A stretch of DNA of 16,347 nt from Rubrobacter_F sp035642415 (GTDB lineage Bacteria > Actinomycetota > Rubrobacteria > Rubrobacterales > Rubrobacteraceae). The position numbers were made by a program, and so were the translations under genes. The stretch is taken from contig DASQSI010000122.1 of NCBI GenBank assembly GCA_035642415.1, forward strand, positions 1 through 16,347, given 5' to 3'. Under the pieces are notes generated by a model, which was given only the letters and a program-made list of their open reading frames with translations, searched no databases and had not been told where the DNA came from. Below are positions 1-7,028 of this stretch, piece after piece (within the stretch, counting starts at the first letter, position 1; each line of letters starts with the position of its first letter).

Positions 1-1
1 T

Positions 2-223
2 ATCCTGATAAGCGGAGGGGTAATCACCGTATGCTTCACCTACCTCTTTGGGCTGGAGAAGACTTGGCCACACGTGCTGATGGTTGGGGCACTCGCGGTG
101 ATCGTTGCTTCCGCCCTCTTTACGATCTACACCCTGGAGTATCCGTTCGCCGGAGAGCCTCGAGTTACTCCGGACGCACTGGAATTGGATCTGCAGCGAT
201 TTGAGGGAAGCCAAGCAGTGTGA
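2..223 (+). CDS. DUF4239 (bestrophin-like) membrane protein, C-terminal end
   Basis: The reading frame is open from the window edge to TGA at 221-223 and gives 73 residues; the start lies outside the window. Two hydrophobic stretches are visible (around residues 1-17 and 25-45), followed by the block LEYPFAGEPRVTPDALE and a short polar tail. A hydrophobic hairpin, then a PF-G motif, then a segment with P-x-A-L, is how DUF4239 membrane proteins end. Function in this family is not settled; distant likeness to bestrophin channels is the usual description. The family call rests on this short tail alone. No downstream partner is visible: the next 100 bases are empty and then transposase debris begins. 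Confidence 0.7.
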   Translation: MLISGGVITVCFTYLFGLEKTWPHVLMVGALAVIVASALFTIYTLEYPFAGEPRVTPDALELDLQRFEGSQAV

Positions 224-331
224 GGTTATAAGGGTGATTAGGATTGCCCGGCTTAGTGGTTCTTGCTAGCTTTCGATGAAAGGTGCGACGAGCTGCCAGG
301 CGAGAAGTCCCGGTAATGATCGAGGCTGTCC

Positions 332-816
332 GTGTCCGGTTCCCGCATTATCCTCCCAATCCCCAAGCTGCTGAACCTCATCGGCGTTCGTGCCGACGCA
401 AACATCATCACCCTCTCTGCGAAAAACCTCAGCCCGTTGCCCGATATGCGGCAAGCGATAAGGCAGGCTCCACTCCCGGTACACAAAGAGCGCTGGCCGA
501 CCTGCCCTGGCAGGCAGTACCGGTCACCGTTCACCTGTGTGCCCGAAGGTTCTTCTGCGAAGAGGAGACCTGCCACAGGGCGGTCTTCGCGGAGCGTTTA
601 CCCAGGGCGCGCAGCGCAACTACGGCCGACGAACACAAAAGGCTTCACGAATGGTTCACGCACGTCTCCTTCGCCCACGTGGAGAGGCACTCTAGCGACG
701 GATGTGTCGGGGTTTGCCGCCAATCTAACTCCAGCTATAAGTAACGCGCTATTAACGGCGAGGTTTGGATCAAATACCACCTTAGACGCACTGCGCCGGC
801 AGTACCTCGCTCGCGA
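332..816 (+). pseudogene. ISL3-family transposase, N-terminal remnant
   Basis: Three frames must be joined to read the ISL3 N-terminal region. The first (from 332) gives LPIPKLLNLIGVRADANIIT. The second gives CPICGKR, an in-frame TAA at 459-461, then GRLHSRYT. The third (from 484) gives RALADLPWQAVPVTV, RRFFCEEETCHRAVFAERLP and further residues to about 650. The CPxCG, HSRYT, DLPW and RRFxCxxxxCxRxxFAERLP blocks are the zinc-binding N-terminal domain of ISL3 transposases. Frameshifts lie near the A-run at 421-427 and near 483-487. After about 660 the match fades, with weak likeness to about 810, and the DDE catalytic domain is absent. No terminal inverted repeats were found. It is a dead remnant and cannot make a transposase; the right end is approximate. 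Confidence 0.7.
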
Positions 817-1214
817 AGCGAGCGTTAGGCTCGACAAGCAACTCAGGATCGGTATCGCGCGAATCAGGCACCATGACGAGCCGTTCGAGCCCTAACTGGA
901 GCAATTCACGGCCTGGACGGCAAGCTCGACTGTGCGACGGGGATCGGGAAGCCGTGGAGCCAGATCTCGGTAAGCACGCACTGGATTTTAATCTTCTCTG
1001 CTTACCGAAGCGACTCTGGGAGCAGTTTCAGAGAATTTCGCACCAGCATTTCCAAGATGACTAACCTTTTGGGCAATGAGTTAAAAGAGGGCGATGTGCC
1101 GCTATCCTCTGAATTCGGGAAAGAGATTCTTCGACCAGGGGCCTCGTAACTCATCGACTTGTAATCAGTGAAACACTTTGTTACAGGTAACAACAATCGT
1201 TTCTGGGACCGTTT
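817..1214. other. Intergenic, no gene recognised
   Basis: Short open frames here show no recognisable domain, no good ribosome binding site and no agreement between start and codon content. Part of the stretch may be further transposase debris, but I cannot support that from motifs. Confidence 0.5.
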
Positions 1215-1410
1215 GCAGGTATTTTGTTAGCGCGCTCGGCAGGACTCAAACCTGCGATCTTCTGATTCGTAGTCAGAATCGCTCAAAGACAGGGGGCGAC
1301 ACCGAGAGACATAGGGAGACAAAACCACGCTTTTATAGGCAATCCAGCACCGATAAAGGGACAGGGAGGGACAGGTAGAGACACGGGGTTGTGGTACCGT
1401 TTGTGGTACG
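1215..1410 (-). repeat. Repeat copy A: tRNA-Arg(ACG) 3' half plus adjoining arm
   Basis: On the minus strand this begins with an anticodon arm (TCTGA / CTACGAA / TCAGA, anticodon ACG), a variable region, a T arm with 5-bp stem GCAGG/CCTGC and loop TTTGAGT, and an acceptor 3' strand CGAGCGC. The D arm and 5' acceptor half are missing, so it is not a working tRNA. On the plus-strand right side it continues into an arm rich in GGGACAGGGAG-like words and the pair TTGTGGTAC / TTGTGGTAC. The arm matches copy B at 9724 with a few substitutions and small gaps. The arrangement resembles an att site made by a tyrosine integrase that targets a tRNA anticodon loop; no integrase is seen. Confidence 0.7.
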
Positions 1411-1624
1411 AATGGGTGTCTCTCTGTTTGGACCGTGTTGTGTAGTCGGGGCGGACTTGTGGAGTTTAGGCGCGGGCCCTTCCGGAACCCTAACGGGGTA
1501 CTGGTGTCGTACGACGGTATTGCTGAAGATGCTGCTCAACTACCTTACCCATTTTGTAGGGGCTAACTTTGGTCTGCTATCGTCAAAAAGGTGAAGAAAA
1601 ACTCTGCTACAAAAAGGAGGCGTA

Positions 1625-2308
1625 ATGCCGGCACCTGAGGCACTGGCCTTCGATATGTACGGTACACTAGTAGACCCAATCGGCATCCGCAAACAGCTAC
1701 AGAGGTATCTTCCAGATGAGGCGCTGGACGTAGCGAAGGTGTGGCGTCGAAAGCAGCTCGAGTACACATTTCTCCTCACGATGATGGAGCGGTACGAAGA
1801 TTTCGAACACGTTACCCGCAAGGCCCTCGACTACGCGCTAGCCGCAACCGGCCAACAGCTCAACCAGGATCAGAAAGACGCGCTCATCGCCCAGTACAAC
1901 GACCTGGAGCGATTCGACGATGTCCAACCGGGTCTACAGCGACTGAAGGAGGCGGGCTACGAGATGGTTGTCTTCTCCAACGGGGCTCCGCACATGCTCG
2001 AGGCGCTCATGGATGCGGCGATGCTTCGCTCGTACTTCCAAGGGTACGTTAGCGTCGATGAGGTGGAAGTCTACAAGCCATCTCCGAAGGCCTACCATCA
2101 CGTCGCCCAGCGTCTAGGACGAGCGGTTGGGGAGGTTAGGCTCGTCTCCTCGAACCCGTTCGACGATATCGGGGCGGAGGCTGCAGGGATGCGAGCGGCG
2201 TGGGTAGATCGCTCCGGCGGCTTGTTCGATACGCTCGGCGAGCATCCGGAGATCGTTGTAGGGACCCTGACCGAGCTCGCAGACGCTTTGGAGGCCAAGA
2301 GGGAGTGA
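1625..2308 (+). CDS. (S)-2-haloacid dehalogenase, HAD type II
   Basis: The 227-residue protein is the usual length for L-2-haloacid dehalogenases, which hydrolyse (S)-2-haloalkanoic acids to (R)-2-hydroxy acids through an aspartyl ester. Every residue known to matter in the Pseudomonas YL enzyme is present at the same number: Asp10 and Thr14 in FDMYGTLVD, Arg41, Ser118 in FSNG, Lys151, Tyr157, and Ser175, Asn177 and Asp180 in LVSSNPFDDIGA. The WRRKQLEYTFLLTMMERYEDF block of the cap domain is typical. The ATG at 1625 follows a strong AAGGAGG at 1614-1620 with a 4-base gap, which fixes the start. The protein is cytoplasmic with no signal peptide. It appears to be a single-gene unit; the SDR gene downstream points the opposite way. 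The physiological substrate cannot be read from the sequence, and a general HAD phosphatase role is less likely given the full catalytic set. Confidence 0.9.
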   Translation: MPAPEALAFDMYGTLVDPIGIRKQLQRYLPDEALDVAKVWRRKQLEYTFLLTMMERYEDFEHVTRKALDYALAATGQQLNQDQKDALIAQYNDLERFDDVQPGLQRLKEAGYEMVVFSNGAPHMLEALMDAAMLRSYFQGYVSVDEVEVYKPSPKAYHHVAQRLGRAVGEVRLVSSNPFDDIGAEAAGMRAAWVDRSGGLFDTLGEHPEIVVGTLTELADALEAKRE

Positions 2309-2433
2309 CACTAGGCTGCTGTGCTTTGCATTCAGTCTCTCCACGATGTTATTCGCGAATAAGGCCGCCTTTGAAGCATCATGAGCGTAGACCTACTATC
2401 TGACGGGCGTCGTGCTCTCACATTGCGTAGACA

Positions 2434-3225
2434 TTATTGGGCTAGGTACCCGCCGTCCACTGGTAGGATGGCCCCGGTAATGAACGATGCCTCGTCTGAA
2501 GCGAGGAAGAGGATGGCCTTCGCTACCTCCTCCGGCTCACCGAGGCGTCCCACCGGGTGCATCTGCTCGATGGCCTCCAGATACTCTGTTCCGCCCGGCT
2601 CTTCTGGCAGGCGGCGCACACGTTCTGTCCGAATGGTGCCGGGGGCTACGGCGTTGACGCGGATGCCGCGATCGGCCCACTCGACCGCAAGGTGTTTGGT
2701 GATCCCCGACGCCACGAACTTGGCCGGACCATAGGTGCACTGCTGCTTCTGGCCCGCGAGCCCCGAGATCGAGGAGAGGCAAACGATCGAGCCGCCCCCA
2801 AACTCCAGCATCGCCTCTACAGCATACTTGCAGCACAAGAACATACCCCGACCGTCCACCGCCATCACATACTCCCAGTCTTCGGGCGTAGCCTCGACGA
2901 TGTTGTTGAGCGGAATAACACCGGCGTTGGCGATTAGGACGTCGATCCGTCCGAAGCGCTCGACCGCGGCTGCGATCATCTTTTTAGCGTCCTCTGCTAC
3001 GGAGACGTCGCCCACGACGGTTTCGACCTCCGCTCCCGAGGAGCCCAACCGCTCGCTTAGCTCACCTAGCCCGGCCTCGTCCACGTCGGTTATCACCAGC
3101 CGCGCGCCTTCCCGGGCGAACAGCTCGGCGCTTGCCCGCCCGATTCCCTTGGCCGCTCCGGTAATCACCACCGATTTCTCCTGCATCCGGCCCAAACCCT
3201 GTGTCGTCTGATCAGCGTTCTCCAC
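2434..3225 (-). CDS. SDR-family oxidoreductase (classical, NAD-type)
   Basis: This 263-residue classical short-chain dehydrogenase has the cofactor motif TGAAKGIG at 22-29, an acidic Asp47 at the end of strand 2 (favouring NAD(H)), NAG at 100-102, Ser152, and YGPAK at 165-169 (Tyr165, Lys169). It ends in the family pattern ITGAILPVDGGY. I chose GTG at 3225 because AGGAGGG lies 5 bases upstream; an ATG at 3186 is also possible and starts just before the Rossmann strand. The frame stays open up to 3480, but that extension has no family likeness. The Asn of the usual catalytic tetrad, expected in a VN-x-x-G motif, is replaced by Asp124 (VDGRG). The closest groups are 3-oxoacyl-ACP reductase / gluconate 5-dehydrogenase-like SDRs; the substrate is unknown. 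It converges with the dehalogenase gene. Confidence 0.88.
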   Translation of the reverse strand: MENADQTTQGLGRMQEKSVVITGAAKGIGRASAELFAREGARLVITDVDEAGLGELSERLGSSGAEVETVVGDVSVAEDAKKMIAAAVERFGRIDVLIANAGVIPLNNIVEATPEDWEYVMAVDGRGMFLCCKYAVEAMLEFGGGSIVCLSSISGLAGQKQQCTYGPAKFVASGITKHLAVEWADRGIRVNAVAPGTIRTERVRRLPEEPGGTEYLEAIEQMHPVGRLGEPEEVAKAILFLASDEASFITGAILPVDGGYLAQ

Positions 3226-3790
3226 CGCTACCCTCCTGCTACGTTCCCCGTCACCCACGCTCGTGTGGCGAACAACACCTCCAGTGGCCATGGTAGCAGG
3301 TGTTAACTGAGTGCAAGAGAATGAGAGGTTGCCCTCGAACCAGGCAGACGGGCTGAGGCGCGAAAGCCCCAGCCCTCTCTTTATGTGCTGGAGTTTCCGA
3401 GAAGGCTTCAGGCTCTTGAAAAACTCCTTTGTGCCCTTCTTCTGATCTCCGTTTGAGTATCGAAAGCCACTTTTGGGCATTTTGAACCTGGTTCCGGGCC
3501 GCTGATCACACCGATGGCGACTTTTTCAACACGCTGGCCCTTTCTCGGCTACCCGTGAATAGAGGTAACTCCGCCCCTGAAGTAGGCAGAAAAGGGGCGA
3601 AAATAACCCATTTTGCTCATGCGCCATGTCGCTGCTATTCGTTATGCTTCCTAAAGTTTGAACATGGCACGGCTAGCAAGTCTCCTGAGGAGGAGCATGT
3701 ACATAGTAAAGGGAGGGCCACGTTCCACCGCCTACTCGATAAGCAGGCAGCGACACAGCAATCTCGTGAACGTAAGGACTGGATGGCGCA
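3226..3790. other. Intergenic, no firm gene
   Basis: It holds the upstream region of the SDR gene and little else I can support. A 33-codon ORF at 3697-3798 has AGGAGG at 3688-3693 but too close to its ATG, and its stop overlaps the ATG of the hydrolase remnant at 3791. It could be a leader or chance. A sequence at 3519-3536 resembles the ends of some insertion sequences, but no partner end was found. Confidence 0.4.
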
Positions 3791-3895
3791 ATGCATGAGC
3801 TGCCGCTCCCGAAGCACTTCGAGCCGAGCCACGTAGGCGAAGTTTGGCGGGTTCCATACGAGGACCGGGTTGCCTACTCCGAGGCCCCGACGAAG
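3791..3895 (+). pseudogene. Possible cysteine hydrolase (isochorismatase-like) N-terminal scrap
   Basis: From ATG 3791 the frame reads MHELPLPKHFEPSHVGEVW and then RVPYEDR. This resembles the N-terminal lead of actinobacterial cysteine hydrolases of the isochorismatase/nicotinamidase group, where a short PLPxxFxP..VGEVWRVPY segment precedes the Rossmann-like core. After about residue 32 the likeness is lost, and none of the catalytic Asp, Lys or Cys motifs follows in any frame. The open frame continues to 4018 with arginine-rich low-quality sequence. I read this as the surviving start of a broken gene. The assignment rests on memory of the family pattern and is tentative. Confidence 0.35.
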
Positions 3896-4077
3896 GTCCT
3901 CGTGAGTGCTCCAGCCACACGTCGGCTATGCAGAGCCCACGGACCAAGGCGTAGAGGCTGTCCACCCTTAAGGAGCTTGCGGTGGGCGCGCGCCAAGAAG
4001 CGCCGGGCACCCCGATAAAGGACGCGCCGCAGGGGTGAGCCTAGCGCGTGCGTCCGCCTCGCCGGTCGACCGCGACC

Positions 4078-4767
4078 CTAAGATCCCCTGCCAGAGCCGG
4101 TACCGGTATCTTCGCCCCTTCCGCCGGATTTACCTCTGCCGCGCGTGGCAATCAAGGAAACCACGATGGAGACCGTTAGGACGGCGGCAATCACGAGCAG
4201 CGAGAGGTAGATGGGCACATGCACACCCAAGCCCTGCGCCACGAACTTCGCCCCGACGTAGACCAGGATCGCGGCCAACCCGTAGTGCAGGTAGACGAAG
4301 CGGTCGACCAGCCCTTCCAGCGCAAAGTAGAGGGCCCTCAGCCCCAGCACGGCGAACACGATCGCCGAGTAGGCCACGAAGGCGGTCTGGGTTACAGAGA
4401 GCACCGCCGGCACGGAGTCCACGGCGAAGATGACGTCCGAAGTCTCCACGACGACCAGCGTGGCGAGCAACGGCGTGGCGCAGCGTTTGCCGGCCTGCCT
4501 TACGAAGAAGTGGTCACCGTGGTAGTCCTTGGTGACCGGCACGAAACGTCTAAAGAGCCTCAGCACGTGGTTGTTCTGGTAGTCGCTCTGTCCACCGTCG
4601 TCGTGGCCACGGCGGAACATGCGAAAACCTGTGAAGATCAGGAACGCACCGAAGACGAAGACTAGCCAGCTGAAGGCCGAGAGCAGCGCGGTGCCGGCCA
4701 CCACGAAGATCGCCCGAAGCACTATCGCCCCGATCACCCCGTAGAAAAGAACGTGGTGACTCGGAAC
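4078..4767 (-). pseudogene. TerC-family integral membrane protein, 5'-truncated
   Basis: The minus-strand frame reads VPSHHVLFYGVIGAIVLRAI, then VFGAFLIFTGFRMFRRG, then VVETSDVIFAVDSVPAVLSV and later hydrophobic segments. This is the TerC/Alx family from about its third membrane segment to the end. Family members run near 310-330 residues; about 95-100 N-terminal residues are missing here, including the first EKSLSVDN-type acidic membrane motif. A TGA at 4768-4770 sits directly before the matching sequence and the region beyond is non-coding, so the 5' part has been lost. The first usable in-frame start is GTG at 4737, without a convincing ribosome site. The second acidic membrane motif (ETSDVIFAVDS) is intact. 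TerC proteins are linked to metal (Mn) export or tellurium resistance; this copy is probably not functional. The C-terminal tail is rich in Gly and Arg. Confidence 0.75.
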
Positions 4768-4938
4768 TCACCATTTATTCTTGCCTAGTGCTACCTTTTA
4801 GAATGCGAACAGAGAGCACTCGGTTAAAGAGATTTGCCGAATGCGTTCCGATTCTTAGAAACGTCTTAGGATCTTCCGTTACAGTCACGGTAGGTGGAAA
4901 GAGCAGCGGGGGTGATGGCAGAAAGGACAGGAGGAGAC

Positions 4939-5220
4939 GTGTCCGCGAAAAACCAATCTTTCCGTGAGCTACTCCTTAGCGCTCGAGCCGGCACCGAGCG
5001 GGAGAGGAAGGTTCTCGAGTACATCTGCCACCGCGTAGGCAACGGGGCGCACTTCAGGGACGTGATGCAAGAAGCGTATGTTCGCCGCAACACTTCTCCC
5101 GAGGAGGTACGGAACATCCTCGACAACCCGCGGGTTGTCGAGGCCGCGCATGAGAAGATGCGCAATGATTTCTCCTCGGGCTACCTCAACCCGAGGTCTT
5201 CGGCCCGTCCCGCGCAGTAG
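4939..5220 (+). CDS. Conserved-looking small cytoplasmic protein, unknown function
   Basis: The protein has 93 residues when started at GTG 4939, which follows AGGAGG at 4929-4934 with a 4-base gap; starts at 4915 (ATG) and 4894 (GTG) in the same frame lack such a site. It is mostly helical by composition, with segments FRELLLSARAGTERERKVLEY, GNGAHFRDVMQEAYVRRN and TSPEEVRNILDNPRVVEAA, and has no membrane segment, signal peptide or metal motif. I do not recognise a family. The codons for ILDNPRVVEA contain a 26-bp perfect palindrome (5118-5143). The gene stands alone, divergent from the TerC remnant and 149 bases ahead of the iron permease gene. Confidence 0.6.
   Translation: MSAKNQSFRELLLSARAGTERERKVLEYICHRVGNGAHFRDVMQEAYVRRNTSPEEVRNILDNPRVVEAAHEKMRNDFSSGYLNPRSSARPAQ
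5118..5143. repeat. 26-bp perfect palindrome inside a coding region
   Basis: The left arm CCTCGACAACCCG at 5118-5130 is followed directly by its exact reverse complement at 5131-5143, with no spacer. It lies within the 93-residue gene and keeps the frame. It could be a protein-binding site, a cruciform former, or chance helped by codon use. Confidence 0.9.
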
Positions 5221-5369
5221 GCAAGACATCGGGAGGATTACCACGGCCGCCACGCTTCGAGTAGGAGGCAAGGCTAAAAGGTCACTAGTACTGTTCTAGA
5301 AAACCTCTTGGGGTAGCAGGCATGCACCACGGTCTGGTCGATAAGATGGCCCTAAAGGAGTGAATCTCT

Positions 5370-5789
5370 ATGTACCATGACTCTCTGTTCACCCGCTTTG
5401 CTAAGTGGACTTCCCATGCTGCAGGACACCCAGCTACTTTCGTTACTGCCGTGCTTATCATCTTGGTTTGGGCTGTTACCGGTCCAATATTCGAGTTCAG
5501 TGACACCTGGCAGTTGGTCATAAACACGGGCACGACCATCATCACTTTCCTCATGGTGTTCCTTATTCAAAACACTCAAAACAGGGACAGTGCAGCGATG
5601 CAACTGAAGCTGGATGAACTGATCCGAGCGATAAATGGGGCGCATAACGGTCTTTTAGATCTCGAGGAGCTAACGGACGAAGAGCTAGATAGGATCAAGA
5701 GTCATTATGAGGCCTTGGCTCGAAAGTCCAGGGAAGAGCTGAGGCAAGGTCTTAAGGACACGGGAACAATCGAGGTACCGAGCAGCTGA
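5370..5789 (+). CDS. Low affinity iron permease family protein
   Basis: This 139-residue protein matches the low affinity iron permease (Iron_permease) family: a GHPATF lead, first membrane segment around 25-38, the signature GPIFEFSDTWQLVINTGTTI, second membrane segment around 52-66 with FLMVFLIQNTQNRD, then a helical KLDELIRA tail running into an acidic, Lys/Glu-rich cytoplasmic end. The family is named after fungal FET4-like transporters, but bacterial short members have unproven transport activity. The ATG at 5370 follows AAAGGAG at 5353-5359 with a 10-base gap. There is no obvious operon partner. The long charged tail beyond LDLEELTDEEL is common in bacterial members. Confidence 0.88.
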   Translation: MYHDSLFTRFAKWTSHAAGHPATFVTAVLIILVWAVTGPIFEFSDTWQLVINTGTTIITFLMVFLIQNTQNRDSAAMQLKLDELIRAINGAHNGLLDLEELTDEELDRIKSHYEALARKSREELRQGLKDTGTIEVPSS

Positions 5790-5860
5790 TCGCGACTACC
5801 GTAAGCAACCATCCTCCTTTTGGGGCCCGGCTCAGGTTCTTCTTCTGGGTGTAGAAGACT

Positions 5861-5951
5861 GTTCTTTCTGCCACCAACCCCTACCGTATCGGACCGGGGC
5901 TAAGGGAAGATCTCTCATCGTCTTCTTATAGACGTGCTCTAGGATTCTAGG
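5861..5951. repeat. Intergenic direct repeat, copy R1
   Basis: About 91 bases match copy R2 (6659-6750) in the same orientation at roughly 85 percent by eye, including the shared cores GGACCGGGGCTA, AGATCTCTCA and GCTCTAGGATTCTAGG. It shows no coding character. R2 lies upstream of a small gene and R1 lies upstream of a terminator, so a duplicated promoter or leader is possible. Confidence 0.75.
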
Positions 5952-6045
5952 CTATAAGGGACGCGTGGCGGAGGATAAGCAAGTCTCCTCCCCCAGACGG
6001 GACTGTTGCCTAACGTCTCCGTTTTCCCCACGCACCCTTGTATCG

Positions 6046-6100
6046 CCGAGGTCCCACTCCCTATTGCATGGCATCCATGTGGGACCTCGGGCTTTCTTTT
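6046..6100 (+). terminator. Strong Rho-independent terminator
   Basis: A perfect 12-bp stem CCGAGGTCCCAC (6046-6057) pairs with GTGGGACCTCGG (6079-6090) around a 21-base loop and is followed by GCTTTCTTTT. The polarity fits plus-strand transcription; the minus side has no U-run. The nearest upstream gene ends 256 bases before, with repeat R1 in between, so it may end a long iron-permease transcript or a separate short RNA starting near R1. Confidence 0.8.
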
Positions 6101-6421
6101 CTACCACCAATCCTCACCCGATCGAACCGAAGCTATCGGGGTTTAGGGATACCCTTACCTAGGCAACTAGTGTGTTTTGAGATAGCCTCGTTGTGGGTCG
6201 CTTTTAAACATGCAACTTTCTACTCCAACGAGACGCTATCTTCCTCGGGGGACGTGTGTAGCTCAAGAGCACGGTGGGTAAGAAGCCTTGGCCACTACCA
6301 AGGGTTGGGTCCTCTCCCGAAGTTTGGCTACTTCCTCCCAGCCCTCTTCTTTGTGGCCCGCCTTGATGATCCCTAGCCTTTATTCCCCTTCTATTCGCGC
6401 TGTACCCAGCTAGAGAGGCTC
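6101..6421. other. Intergenic, no gene recognised
   Basis: Six-frame reading shows only short frames without family likeness or ribosome sites. The CsbD-like gene converges from the right. Confidence 0.5.
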
Positions 6422-6601
6422 CTACCTCTTGAAAAGGCCCTTCAGGCGGCCTTCTTGGTCCTTAATGGTGCCATAGTGCCTACCCAAGCGCTCCTTGGCT
6501 TTCTTTTTTCTGTCGCCAGTGAGCGAACCTACGGGCTCCAGCACTCGACCCCCGACCTTGTACAGCGCTCCTTGGGCCCTGTCTCGTTTGCCACTCTTCA
6601 T
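6422..6601 (-). CDS. CsbD-like stress protein
   Basis: The 59-residue, very basic and hydrophilic protein has the CsbD layout: GKRDRAQGALYKVGGRV, then EPVGSLTGDRKKKAKERLGR, then GTIKDQEGRLKGLF. CsbD proteins are small general-stress proteins of unknown mechanism, abundant under sigma-B type or desiccation and phosphate stress in other bacteria. The ATG at 6601 is preferred because AAGGAGG ends 11 bases before it; an in-frame GTG at 6613 would give the family-typical MAHKMK start but abuts the ribosome site with no spacing. The usual MxxKxKG lead makes the true start slightly uncertain. It is a single gene, minus strand, upstream of which lies repeat R2 in opposite orientation. Confidence 0.82.
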   Translation of the reverse strand: MKSGKRDRAQGALYKVGGRVLEPVGSLTGDRKKKAKERLGRHYGTIKDQEGRLKGLFKR

Positions 6602-6658
6602 CTTGTGCGCCACCTCCTTGTAATGGCAACTACCCTCGGTGAGCGCTTTTCATGCCTG

Positions 6659-6750
6659 CTTCTTTTCTACCACTAACCCCTCCCAGATAGGACCGGGGCT
6701 ATGGGCAGATCTCTCAGCGCTTTCTTATACACGAGCTCTAGGATTCTAGG
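6659..6750. repeat. Intergenic direct repeat, copy R2
   Basis: Partner of R1 at 5861-5951. It ends 56 bases before the ATG of the small Cys-containing gene at 6807 and 58 bases beyond the start of the CsbD-like gene, so it could act on either. The best-kept parts are GGACCGGGGCTA and GCTCTAGGATTCTAGG; CTAG-GATT-CTAG within the latter is an inverted repeat. Confidence 0.75.
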
Positions 6751-6806
6751 GCCGCCAGAGCGGTACGCGTTGCGTAAAAGAGACAAGTGCGTGAGAGGCG
6801 ACAAAG

Positions 6807-7028
6807 ATGATGGAGCGTGATCTAGCGGTTAGCGAAGGCAGGTGCGGTCATAATAAGTGCCCTATTCTAGTAACCCCCACCGAAGCGGGATCCTACTACT
6901 ACGCAACCTGCCTTGCGTGCCGATCCAGCGGGCCTAAGCGTTCGAGCAGCTTTGCAGCGCGCCAAGCACTAAAAGAGGGGGTGGAGCGCCCACACCAGGG
7001 CTCCGGCCCTCGTCCCTCCAGCCCATAG
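6807..7028 (+). CDS. Small Cys-containing protein, possible zinc ribbon
   Basis: The 73-residue protein has two Cys pairs spaced like a zinc ribbon: CGHNKCP at 13-19 and CLAC at 35-38, joined by a stretch with GSYYYATC, then a Ser/Ala-rich segment SSSFAARQALKE. The pattern C-x4-C, aromatic strand, C-x2-C and a following A..A helix resembles small zinc-ribbon proteins such as the Lar restriction-alleviation group, but the match is only architectural. GAGAGG at 6793-6798 precedes ATG 6807 by 8 bases; ATG 6810 is the next codon. It lies just downstream of repeat R2. The C-terminal tail is Pro/Ser-rich and probably disordered. Function unknown. Confidence 0.55.
   Translation: MMERDLAVSEGRCGHNKCPILVTPTEAGSYYYATCLACRSSGPKRSSSFAARQALKEGVERPHQGSGPRPSSP

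Noticed and set aside
283..895. Two long plus-strand ORFs as separate genes
   Set aside because: Each holds only part of the ISL3 domain; they are fragments of one broken transposase gene.
1230..1280. Intact tRNA gene at copy A (and at copies B and C)
   Set aside because: Only anticodon arm, T arm and 3' acceptor strand are present; no D arm or 5' acceptor strand follows, and in B and C the T loop has two extra bases.
3226..3480. Longer SDR protein starting at 3480
   Set aside because: The added 85 residues lack family likeness, while GTG 3225 has a strong ribosome site just before the Rossmann fold.
3519..3536. Insertion-sequence end-like GACTTTTTCAACACGCTG
   Set aside because: No matching inverted end or transposase reading frame was found nearby.
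3555..3836. 93-codon plus-strand ORF as a gene
   Set aside because: No ribosome site and no recognisable domain; it overlaps the hydrolase scrap in another frame.
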